In this document: positions 55,251 through 63,110 of the stretch, one piece after another
Position numbering within the stretch: the stretch's first letter is position 1
Layout: each line of letters opens with the position of its first letter
Origin: Glaciimonas sp. CA11.2
GTDB lineage: Bacteria; Pseudomonadota; Gammaproteobacteria; Burkholderiales; Burkholderiaceae_D
Length of the DNA: 64,000 bases
Direction: 5' to 3'
NCBI RefSeq assembly: GCF_034314045.1
Contig: NZ_JAVIWL010000001.1
Coordinates: 5,084,001-5,148,000, forward strand
Position numbers and translations under genes: made by a program
Notes under the pieces: generated by a model
Database searches by the model: none
The model's input: only the letters and a program-made list of their open reading frames with translations
Told to the model about the DNA's origin: nothing

Positions 55251-55928
55251 ATGCTATACGACAACAATGATCTGAACGCATTGCGTGAACGCTCGACTGC
55301 AGCGATTTCGGACGCGCTGGACACGATCACCCGTCGCCAGCAAACGATTTCGCCATCGATCAGTTTGCTTTATGGCCAGCGGATCTTTGGACCTGCCATT
55401 ACCATCATGGTCGCCGCAACCGCAGAGAAAGCATTTCATAAAGTTTGCATGCAGACGCTCGATGAATGCGAGGAAGGATCCGTTATCGTCCTTGCAGGTG
55501 ATCCTGATCCAATCACCGCGGCATTCACTACAACCGAAATAGCAATAGCGAGCAAACGCCGGCTAGGCGGGTTGCTCACGGACTGTGCGGTCCGCACGCC
55601 AGCGGTATCGGCTCCCGATGCGGTCGGTGTTGCCGGCGCTGGTCGCTCGCCCGCCAGCGGTTTTGGCAGGATCAAAACAATGGCGCTGTGCCCTTCCTCA
55701 ACCTGCGGCGGCGTCACAATCAGTCAAGGCGACATTATTGTCGGCGACCATCTTGGTGTGGTTGTTATACCGACCAAGCTGGTCCATGAAATTGCGGTCA
55801 TCGCGCATCGGTACGAACAACGCATTGCCGACATGGAGCGCGATATTGACGTGTCTGGCAGCTTGCGCGGGGCGACTGACCGACATTGGAAAATTGTCGA
55901 AGCCGAAGCCGAAGGAGATGGCCAATGA
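55251..55928 (+). CDS. RraA-like (HMG/CHA aldolase family) protein
   Basis: A 225-residue RraA-fold protein. AISDALDTI near the start and LGGLLTDCAVRTPAVS contain the metal- and oxalate-site elements of the family; the Arg-Asp of active aldolases reads Arg-Thr here. Later GGVTISQGDIIVGDHLGVVVIP is a strong family match. Such proteins cleave 4-hydroxy-4-methyl-2-oxoglutarate or decarboxylate oxaloacetate, while others bind RNase E. The catabolic setting favours an enzyme. GGAGG precedes the ATG; the end overlaps the reductase gene by four bases. Confidence 0.75.
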   Translation: MLYDNNDLNALRERSTAAISDALDTITRRQQTISPSISLLYGQRIFGPAITIMVAATAEKAFHKVCMQTLDECEEGSVIVLAGDPDPITAAFTTTEIAIASKRRLGGLLTDCAVRTPAVSAPDAVGVAGAGRSPASGFGRIKTMALCPSSTCGGVTISQGDIIVGDHLGVVVIPTKLVHEIAVIAHRYEQRIADMERDIDVSGSLRGATDRHWKIVEAEAEGDGQ

Positions 55929-56941
55929 GCACAAGCCAGGTGACACTGCATTTTGCCGACGGCGAACAGGCCCTCGTCCATTGCGACACCGAAAGCAATA
56001 TCTTCAATGCTGCCAAAGCAGGCGGCATTGGATTGGCGCACGATTGTCTCAACGGCAGTTGTGGGACATGCAAAGGCCATTTGCGATCGGGTGCAGTCGA
56101 CTATGCCTTGGAGCGCAGCTTGCTGGCCGTTTCGGGCGATGAGCCGGATGCTGTTCTTGTTTGCCAGGCGCAGCCGGTGTCTGCCTCTCTGGACATCGAA
56201 CTGCCATACACCAGGGCCTCGCTTCTTCCCCAGAAAAAGCGAATGCTCAAGATCATCTCCAAAACGAAAGTAAGTGCCACCGTTTGGGATGTACGCTGCA
56301 AAGTGGAAAAATTGCGGATGTTCGAATTTCTTCCTGGGCAATATGTCAAGGTCAGCCCGCAGGGACAAGACTTCATGCGTGCGTACTCTCCATACACCTT
56401 GCCTGGAAAAAATGAGGTTGGATTTCTTATACGCGAACTAGCGAACGGCGCAATGTCTGGCTACCTAAATGAATCTCCGGTTGTAGGCGATGTCTGGAAC
56501 GTCGAAGGCCCATTCGGTGTTTTCTACCGGCGGCATACCATCGCCCCGTCTCTCTATATCGCCGGCGGAACAGGTCTGGCACCCATCCTATCGATGTTAT
56601 CCGATCAGGAAAGACTGCAACAGCCGACAGGCCCGAAACATCTCGTATTCGGCGTCTCGCGATTGGAAGATTTGTTCTACACAGATGAATTGAACGCGTT
56701 GCACGCCAAGATCGCTGATCTAACTGTGACCCTGGCGGTGGTGGATGGCATACAAGGACCCAACTGTGTCAAGGGTAGTGTATTAGACGCATTGAGTCCC
56801 GCCCTCTTCCAATCGCTCGGCACAACAGGCGCCACCTACCTTTGCGGCCCTCCCGCGATGGTGGGTGCGATACGTGATCGCGCACAAGAGTGGGACGTTC
56901 CTCTCCAGCGCTTTTATACCGAAGAATTTCTCCCTACTTAG
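55925..56941 (+). CDS. 2Fe-2S/FAD oxidoreductase (oxygenase reductase type)
   Basis: A 338-residue electron-transfer protein. The N-terminal plant-type ferredoxin has Cys41, Cys46, Cys49 and Cys80 (C-x4-C-x2-C-x30-C). The FAD domain has RAYSPYTLPG near residue 152 and the NAD domain GGTGLAP and a C-terminal LCGPPAMV. It resembles BenC-, AscD- and CntB-like reductases that feed electrons to an oxygenase. No oxygenase gene is encoded in this operon, so the partner is missing or encoded elsewhere. The start overlaps the RraA-like gene (ATGA). Confidence 0.85.
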   Translation: MSTSQVTLHFADGEQALVHCDTESNIFNAAKAGGIGLAHDCLNGSCGTCKGHLRSGAVDYALERSLLAVSGDEPDAVLVCQAQPVSASLDIELPYTRASLLPQKKRMLKIISKTKVSATVWDVRCKVEKLRMFEFLPGQYVKVSPQGQDFMRAYSPYTLPGKNEVGFLIRELANGAMSGYLNESPVVGDVWNVEGPFGVFYRRHTIAPSLYIAGGTGLAPILSMLSDQERLQQPTGPKHLVFGVSRLEDLFYTDELNALHAKIADLTVTLAVVDGIQGPNCVKGSVLDALSPALFQSLGTTGATYLCGPPAMVGAIRDRAQEWDVPLQRFYTEEFLPT

Positions 56942-56950
56942 GAGCATTGA

Positions 56951-57901
56951 ATGAAATCCCAGAATCCCATTGTTTGCGCTGCGCAAATTGCACCGGTCTA
57001 CATGAATTTGGAAGCCACCGCAGACAAGATCATCGAAAAAATCGCAGAAGCCGGCAAGCTCGGCGCCGAGCTGGTCGTGTTTCCGGAAACGGTTCTGCCT
57101 GGTTATCCCTATTGGACATTGATCCACGATCCCTACAGCGCCCGGATTCGTTTTTCCGGTAAGTTATACGAGCAAGCATTACGGCTCGATTCTCCTATTG
57201 TCAAGCGTCTGCAGACAGCGGCACGCGAAGCCGGCTGTGTCTCAGTCATTGGCATCAACGAGTTAGACGGCGGCACAATCTACAACAGCCAGCTTTCCAT
57301 TGATGCTGACGGATCAATCCTTGGCTGCCGCCGCAAGCTCGTGCCTACGCATCATGAACGGATTACATGGGGAAAAGGCGATGGATCCGATTTGCAGACG
57401 TGGAATACCAGCGTAGGGAAAGTTGGTGCCCTGATCTGCTATGAGCATACAAACCCTCTTTTCCGATACGCAATCCAGGCACAGGGAGAAGATATTCATA
57501 TCGCAAATTGGCCGGGCGGGATGCCTTGGACTGACGACCTGATTGACGCAGCGGTACGCATGTATGCGATCGAGTCGGCGTCGTTTGTCATTAGTACCAC
57601 CTCTATTTTTACCGAAGACATTGCCGACTATCTGGGCACTGAAGCCTCACAAAAGCTGAAAATTGGCGGTGGTGCGTCGTCCATCGTTGCTCCTGGCGGA
57701 AAATATCTGGCGCGTGCACAAGCTGACAATGAAGAACTTTTGACGGCGCAACTTGACTTCAAACTCATTGCAGAGTGGAAACATATAGTCGATGGCTGCG
57801 GTCATTACTCCCGGCCAGACGTATTGAAATTACAGGTTAACCTCAGCAAGCAACTCAACATCGAAACCACTTACCAATCATCTTTTAATTCTGGAGTATA
57901 A
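56951..57901 (+). CDS. Nitrilase
   Basis: A 316-residue branch-1 nitrilase. The catalytic triad is Glu46 (VFPETVLPG), Lys129 (RRKLVPTHHERITWG) and Cys163 (GALICYEHTNP). The KLVPTHHER and CYEH surroundings are those of true nitrilases, which turn nitriles to carboxylic acids and ammonia, rather than amidases. AGGAG precedes the ATG and the gene follows the reductase by nine bases. Whether it prefers aliphatic, aryl or cyanoalanine-type nitriles cannot be told. Ammonia released would suit a cell with scavenging urease. Confidence 0.87.
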   Translation: MKSQNPIVCAAQIAPVYMNLEATADKIIEKIAEAGKLGAELVVFPETVLPGYPYWTLIHDPYSARIRFSGKLYEQALRLDSPIVKRLQTAAREAGCVSVIGINELDGGTIYNSQLSIDADGSILGCRRKLVPTHHERITWGKGDGSDLQTWNTSVGKVGALICYEHTNPLFRYAIQAQGEDIHIANWPGGMPWTDDLIDAAVRMYAIESASFVISTTSIFTEDIADYLGTEASQKLKIGGGASSIVAPGGKYLARAQADNEELLTAQLDFKLIAEWKHIVDGCGHYSRPDVLKLQVNLSKQLNIETTYQSSFNSGV

Positions 57902-57903
57902 AA

Positions 57904-58569
57904 ATGGAAAAATATGTAACGCTGTCTTTTGATGACGGTCCGGACGCAGAAACCACACATGTTGTGCTTGATGTACTAAAAAAGCACAATATCAAAAGCA
58001 GTTTCTTTGCCATATGCTCGAAACTTGAAGACCCGGAAGCAAGAGATGCGGCAGAACGCGCAGTGCGGGAAGGTCACTGGTACGGTAGCCATTCTCACAT
58101 GCACAAAACGCCGATGGGATGGATGGAAAATTTCGAGGATGCCATACCTGAAATCGATCTGGGCTTCGAGGCGCTTGGCGCACTTGCGAATCCCGAGATC
58201 ATGTATCGGCCGTATGGCTTCGGTGGCGTTCTCGATACGCGCTTGTTGAACACTGTCGCGGTAGACCACTTACTGGAAAAAAAATACAAGTGCGTTCTGT
58301 GGGATTTCACACCTCGCGAATGGAAAAACGTCGACTCATGGGTAGACATGTGCGTTGACCATTGCGAAGGAAAAGAGTGGACCTGTTTAGCGCTAAGAGA
58401 CAGTGAGAAAACAATCGGTGCGCAACTCGATGCATTGATTGTCAAGCTCAAGGAAAAGGGCTTCCAGATCAAGCAGGCCTTTCCTGATCATATTGTGCCA
58501 ATCGCAGACGGGAAAATTTTGCAAAATATCGAAGGATATGTCGCAAAGAAAGAAACGAGACAAGCATGA
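57904..58569 (+). CDS. Polysaccharide deacetylase-fold hydrolase
   Basis: A 221-residue NodB-homology protein with LSFDDGPD at residues 7-14 and the metal motif HSHMH at 63-67. YRPYGFGG stands in the place of the RPPYG motif. There is no signal peptide, so it acts in the cytoplasm and not on cell walls. PuuE allantoinase and bacterial cyclic-imide hydrolase are cytoplasmic members of this fold that open N-containing rings, which would suit a nitrile pathway. It starts two bases after the nitrilase stop, and its end overlaps the next gene by four bases. Confidence 0.75.
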   Translation: MEKYVTLSFDDGPDAETTHVVLDVLKKHNIKSSFFAICSKLEDPEARDAAERAVREGHWYGSHSHMHKTPMGWMENFEDAIPEIDLGFEALGALANPEIMYRPYGFGGVLDTRLLNTVAVDHLLEKKYKCVLWDFTPREWKNVDSWVDMCVDHCEGKEWTCLALRDSEKTIGAQLDALIVKLKEKGFQIKQAFPDHIVPIADGKILQNIEGYVAKKETRQA

Positions 58570-58883
58570 TCTTTTGCATCTATCGGATAGACAGGCACGG
58601 AAGCGGCACCGAGAGGAACAGGCTTAGGCAGCCGCATCTAGAGTACCTTTCGCGATATGCCGCGTCGATTCTTTTGGCCGGGGCACTTTTAGAGAATGGC
58701 AATCATGAAGACGCACCTGCTGCAACAGAAATCGGCAGTATGTACCTGGTCGAATTTGATGTTATTTCTGACGCTGAATTTTTCGCATACAATGACCCGT
58801 TTCATCTGGCAGGGCTATTCAAGGAGGTAAGCATTTCTGCTTTTGAAGCCCGGATCAGGAAGCCATTTGCCGGTGTTAACTAG
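58566..58883 (+). CDS. YciI-like protein
   Basis: A 105-residue protein with the YciI pattern: RQPHLEYLSRYAASILLAGALL, then GSMYLVEFDVISDAEFFAYNDPFHLAGLF. The His-Asp dyad of the family is present (HLEYL and NDPF). Some relatives act on lactones in aromatic degradation. It is the last gene of the operon, with an ATGA overlap behind the deacetylase-fold gene and eight bases of overlap with the convergent regulator gene. Confidence 0.8.
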   Translation: MIFCIYRIDRHGSGTERNRLRQPHLEYLSRYAASILLAGALLENGNHEDAPAATEIGSMYLVEFDVISDAEFFAYNDPFHLAGLFKEVSISAFEARIRKPFAGVN

Positions 58884-59781
58884 CTAGCAAGTGGCTGGAA
58901 CGTTCGGAGAATTCACTACGAACCCACTCAGTCAAGCTGCGCAGCCCCGGCAAGGCTGCGCGCTCGTCTGACACAAGAAAGTAATAAGTTCCATTCACCA
59001 CGTGTCTGTCTTCCATGACCTGGACAAGTCGCCCTACGCGTATATCTTCCGCAATTTCAGAAAACCCGGCGAGTGTGATGCCGAGTCCTTCAATGGAGCC
59101 CTGGATCGCCAACTCCCTGCTTTCAAATATCAATTTCCGTGCATGCAAAGGAAGATCCATTCCGGTTCCACGAGCCCATGCCTCCCACTCCCCCGGCTGA
59201 GTCTCTACCTGCAAAAATCGAAATTCTTGCAAGCTTCCCGAAATACTTTTAGTGAGGCGCAAAAGTCTTGGACTGCAAACAATGACAAGTTTCTCGGAAA
59301 ACAGTGGAATTTTCGAGTAACCCGGCCAATCAGTCTGGCCGAAGCGAATGGCACAATCGAGATCATTTCTGCCAGGGCGCGTCATGCTGCCGTCCTGCGA
59401 AGACAACCGTATGTTGACGTGAGGATGCATCTCCTCGAATTTAGCCAGATTAGGAATAAACCAGCGTGAGGCGAAATTAACAGGCATAGCGATATGTACC
59501 GCCCCTCCCTTCTTGTTCTCTCGGAATTCTGAAATAGCGTTATGAAGATTATCGAAAATATCCGACAATACTAACAAAAGTTCCGCACCGCGCTCGGTCA
59601 ACTCCAGGCCGCGACCAGTCCGATTAAATAACTTGGTACCAAGATCATCCTCCAAGAGCCGAATCTGATGACTGACACCCGACGCTGTGATACATAGCTC
59701 TTCGGCAGCATCGGCGAGGTTAAGATGCTTTCCCGTTACTTGAAAAGCACGCATTGCGCGAAGGGACGGAAGGCGGCTCAT
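58876..59781 (-). CDS. LysR family regulator, GcvA type
   Basis: A 301-residue LysR regulator. The helix-turn-helix reads LNLADAAEELCITASGVSHQIRLLEDDLG, characteristic of GcvA-like members. A substrate-binding domain follows. I chose the ATG at 59781; the frame allows a TTG at 59796 with no better site. It faces the nitrilase operon and is the natural candidate for its control. Confidence 0.85.
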   Translation of the reverse strand: MSRLPSLRAMRAFQVTGKHLNLADAAEELCITASGVSHQIRLLEDDLGTKLFNRTGRGLELTERGAELLLVLSDIFDNLHNAISEFRENKKGGAVHIAMPVNFASRWFIPNLAKFEEMHPHVNIRLSSQDGSMTRPGRNDLDCAIRFGQTDWPGYSKIPLFSEKLVIVCSPRLLRLTKSISGSLQEFRFLQVETQPGEWEAWARGTGMDLPLHARKLIFESRELAIQGSIEGLGITLAGFSEIAEDIRVGRLVQVMEDRHVVNGTYYFLVSDERAALPGLRSLTEWVRSEFSERSSHLLAS

Positions 59782-59814
59782 TTGAAGTTTCGGCAAAAAT
59801 GAAAATGGAATCGG

Positions 59815-60567
59815 CTATCGGTTAGTAGCTTTGACAGCTTTAAACCGGAGATGTACGTAATCAGCAATCCAATCACCATGTCCCGTTTTCAACACAGGTT
59901 CAAGCAATTTCTTGGCATAGCCCATCGCCTCCATCCGAAGCTCCGGCGGTACCTTAGAAAAGAATGGTTCACCAAACATCTCGAACCAAGCCTCAATTCC
60001 TTTTGGTAAAGGTGTCGGACGAGGAAATGTCTGGATGGAAATAACAGAAAAACCACTGACCTCCAGCAAATCACAACACTCGTCGGAGGCTGGGTAATAG
60101 AAACGCGGCACTTCCTCCTCTTTGACGCCGAAATGGAGCAGCGTAGCGATCATAGCGGTGTGGATCGCAGCCACATTACGATGCGCTCCGGTTTCCACCA
60201 CAAAACGTCCGCCGGGTTTTAGAGCACGCCAGACACCCGCAAATACCTTGTCCACTTCCGGCATCCAATGAATGGATGCATGGGAAAAAACGGCATTGAA
60301 TCGCGCTGGAAAGCTCAGGTTTTGAGCGTCAAGTACAAACGCGTTCACGCCACGTTCTCTGGCGCGTTTCACAGCATCAGGATCGATATCCACACCGGTG
60401 ACGCGCGCACCACTTTCCATCAACAGTGCAGAAAGCAAGCCGTCACCACACCCCAAGTCGAGGACCTCCTCTCCCTGTTCGACGTTCAGTAATTCAACAA
60501 CGCGCAGACCATAATCTCGGACAAACCGAACATCAAGTGATTGCGTAGCAGAAAGGCAAGAATTCAT
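59815..60567 (-). CDS. Class I SAM-dependent methyltransferase
   Basis: A 250-residue methyltransferase with EEVLDLGCGDGLLSALLMESGARVTGVDID near residues 32-62 and FNAVFSHASIHWMPEVD as the methyltransferase_11 post-motif. It resembles trans-aconitate or menaquinone-type enzymes, but the substrate is unknown. It lies upstream of the LysR gene on the same strand and may share its transcript. Confidence 0.8.
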   Translation of the reverse strand: MNSCLSATQSLDVRFVRDYGLRVVELLNVEQGEEVLDLGCGDGLLSALLMESGARVTGVDIDPDAVKRARERGVNAFVLDAQNLSFPARFNAVFSHASIHWMPEVDKVFAGVWRALKPGGRFVVETGAHRNVAAIHTAMIATLLHFGVKEEEVPRFYYPASDECCDLLEVSGFSVISIQTFPRPTPLPKGIEAWFEMFGEPFFSKVPPELRMEAMGYAKKLLEPVLKTGHGDWIADYVHLRFKAVKATNR

Positions 60568-60634
60568 GCTGGACTTTCGTTACCGGATCTATGATAAAAC
60601 TATACATTAAAAATCACAATCTATCAGCCTCGCG

Positions 60635-61753
60635 TTAGCGCAACTGCTCAGCCTTTCCATTGCGCCAAATGAATAGCGACTCATGCGGCTCAGTAAGGTC
60701 GCCCTTGCTGTCGAATTTCACAGTGCCCAGCGCCGTATCGAAAGAGTGCGAATGCAAATAATCGACGATATTATTTCCCATCCTCCCTCGATTTTTCTCC
60801 AGCGCTTGAATCAGAATTTGGGTACTTGCATAAGCATTCAGGGTGAATCCATCAGGTTCCGCTCCAATAGCCTGTAAAGACACCAATGCCTCACGCGCGC
60901 TAGGCTCGTCGCGATAGTCGTGATCGAAGGTGAAGAGCAGCCCTTCTGCCGCACCGCTCGAAGCGTCCCATACACTGTGATTTCCCGCGCCATCGTTGGA
61001 AATAAATTGTCCTTTAAATTGAGCGGCACGTGTTTGTTTTAGAAGCTCGCCCAACTCCGCCGCCTGGTGTCCACCGTAAAAAATGACATCAATCTCACTT
61101 TTGACCAGATCTGCGGCAATCGTCGAAATCTGCTCGGTACCATCAAGAGTAAATATTCGCTCAGGCTTGATTCCTTTTTTCGCAAGTGCATCGAGAACCC
61201 TTCCGCCGTGCCCTTTTCCGGTAAGGTCGCCTTCTTGAACGATCGCAATTTTCTTTCCTGCGAATTTTTCAGCGATAAATCCTGCAGCCAGTTTGGCCTG
61301 CTCATCATCTCGACCGGCTACGCGAAACACATTATGCAAGCCACGTTCCGTTAATGCCGAATTGGATGACGCCGCTGAAACCATCGCAATATTTGCCTCG
61401 GCATATATCACGGACGCAGGCATTGAGGCAATCGAACAAACATGTCCAAGTACAGCTTCCGCTTTTTTTTCAACTAGCTGCTTTGCAATCGTTTCAGCTC
61501 GATCAGCCGCACAACCGTCATCAATGAATTCGGCCGTTAAGTGCCCCCTATTTTTTTGACTTGCATTAGCATGATTTATTGCTGCCGTTACACCTGCACG
61601 AATCTGCGTGCCAAAGTTGGACAGACTGCCGGAAAAAGGCGCGACGACATATAGAGTAGTATCTGCCGTATCGTTGGCTGCAAAAGTCGGATTGCAACAA
61701 ATCAGCAATGCCAATATAAAAATTAATTTAAATCCAGTTTTTCCATTTTCCAT
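60635..61753 (-). CDS. Periplasmic binding protein, type 1 (second)
   Basis: A 372-residue LIV-family binding protein with a signal peptide ending PTFAAND. LYVVAPFSGSLSNFGTQIRAGVTAAINHAN begins the mature protein. I chose the ATG at 61753; the longer frame from 61792 adds a polar leader ahead of the signal. It lacks its own permease genes and could share the LivHMGF unit, extending the range of compounds taken up. Confidence 0.8.
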   Translation of the reverse strand: MENGKTGFKLIFILALLICCNPTFAANDTADTTLYVVAPFSGSLSNFGTQIRAGVTAAINHANASQKNRGHLTAEFIDDGCAADRAETIAKQLVEKKAEAVLGHVCSIASMPASVIYAEANIAMVSAASSNSALTERGLHNVFRVAGRDDEQAKLAAGFIAEKFAGKKIAIVQEGDLTGKGHGGRVLDALAKKGIKPERIFTLDGTEQISTIAADLVKSEIDVIFYGGHQAAELGELLKQTRAAQFKGQFISNDGAGNHSVWDASSGAAEGLLFTFDHDYRDEPSAREALVSLQAIGAEPDGFTLNAYASTQILIQALEKNRGRMGNNIVDYLHSHSFDTALGTVKFDSKGDLTEPHESLFIWRNGKAEQLR

Positions 61754-61874
61754 GACAGATCCAGTATTGTGCAATGAAATGCCCCGTGACACTCCAAACA
61801 GCGTATTTTAGAAATTTTGCCGATGTGCCAATTTGAATATCTACACTGGGTTATTGACAGAAGCAAAAATAGGG

Positions 61875-61916
61875 AAAGTCCTATGCCGCCTATGAAAGGC
61901 TAACTATCATAGGACT
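61875..61916 (-). terminator. Terminator-like hairpin after the porin gene
   Basis: AAGTCCTATG and CATAGGACTT form a perfect 10-bp stem around a 22-base loop. Read on the minus strand it is followed by CCCTATTTTT, a fair uridine tract, and lies 55 bases after the porin stop. Confidence 0.7.
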
Positions 61917-61970
61917 TCCTCTATTGGTTAATATGCGGTCCCAGGCAACCTGAAAATCATCTCAAGTATT

Positions 61971-63110
61971 TTAGAACTTATGGCGGACACCCAAAGCAAC
62001 TGCTGCCTGGTTACCCGATGCACCAACTGTAGAACCCAAAACCCCCGGGTTGGTTGTATTTGTCGCGCGTAGGTCCGACACGAATGCGTACAAGTCAGTA
62101 CGTTTCGAAAGAAAATAGTCGGCACCCAGATTGAACTGATTCAATGTACCGTTTTTAGCGCCAATGAAATCGAGTTTAGTATGTTGCACACTAGCAAGTA
62201 GATGTAAGGGACCGGTAACAGCGTAATTTACGCCAGCTTCGAAAATATCAGCCTTGTCGTTGCTCAAGCCACCGATGATGTTATTGGTCGCCGCACTTGC
62301 CAGTGGTTGCTTCGCACGCGACCAGTTACCATACAGACGTGCCGGACCGGCTTGATAGCTAGCCCCTAGCGTAAATGTCTTCAGCGCTGTATCACCGGGA
62401 TGACCGATGAATACGGGAGCAGAATTAACTAAGGAAACGTCGCTAGCTCCAGCCGTGGGCGTGCCTAGTTTAGATTGGTAGTAAGCAGCGAATAAAGTGA
62501 TGGGGCCTCTTAGATATTGACCACCCAGACCAAACGATTGACCTGTCGATGTCTGACCGGCGACTTCCCCTAAACCATAGATCGCGCTAGCAGTAAAACC
62601 AGCCAGGCTTGGCGTGTTGTAACGGATCGAGTTGTTGGTGCGAGTACCTTCCAGGCGGTCCAGAACATGTCCCGGTGCAGCAACAAAAGTACCAAAATCG
62701 ACAATAGAGGTCCACACACTGACATCGTCCAGAAGGTCAGTTTGACGACCAAGCAGAACAGTCCCAAAGTTGCCACTCAAGCCAACTACGGATTTACGAC
62801 GGAATAAAGTAGATGTCCCTTTGTCGCTTTGCAATGCACCGGTGTCATTGGCGAAGCCAGTTTCCAGTTGGAACACCGCCTTCAGACCGCTCCCCAAATC
62901 TTCAACGCCTTTGAAGCCTAGACGTGACCCCTGGACGATCCCGGAGACCATGCTTAATTGACTACCCGTCTTGCCACCCGGTACTGCGGTCGTATTAGCT
63001 TTGTTTGTATAGGCGACGCCAGTATCAACGATGCCGTAGATTGTGACCGAGCTTTGTGCTTGCGCTGTGCCTGCGGCTAGCACTGCAAGTGCGATGCATG
63101 ATTTTTTCAT
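61971..63110 (-). CDS. Gram-negative trimeric porin, Burkholderiales type
   Basis: A 379-residue outer-membrane porin. The signal peptide ends AGTAQAQ and the mature protein opens SSVTIYGIVDTGVAYTNKA, the hallmark of betaproteobacterial porins; the last residue is Phe (RHKF). Sixteen amphipathic strands are expected. It would let small solutes, perhaps those taken up by the neighbouring binding proteins, cross the outer membrane. It is followed by a terminator, so it is monocistronic. Confidence 0.92.
   Translation of the reverse strand: MKKSCIALAVLAAGTAQAQSSVTIYGIVDTGVAYTNKANTTAVPGGKTGSQLSMVSGIVQGSRLGFKGVEDLGSGLKAVFQLETGFANDTGALQSDKGTSTLFRRKSVVGLSGNFGTVLLGRQTDLLDDVSVWTSIVDFGTFVAAPGHVLDRLEGTRTNNSIRYNTPSLAGFTASAIYGLGEVAGQTSTGQSFGLGGQYLRGPITLFAAYYQSKLGTPTAGASDVSLVNSAPVFIGHPGDTALKTFTLGASYQAGPARLYGNWSRAKQPLASAATNNIIGGLSNDKADIFEAGVNYAVTGPLHLLASVQHTKLDFIGAKNGTLNQFNLGADYFLSKRTDLYAFVSDLRATNTTNPGVLGSTVGASGNQAAVALGVRHKF

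Noticed and set aside
55285..56142. Secondary frames within the RraA-like and reductase genes
   Set aside because: Both regions are fully explained by proteins with clear family motifs in other frames.
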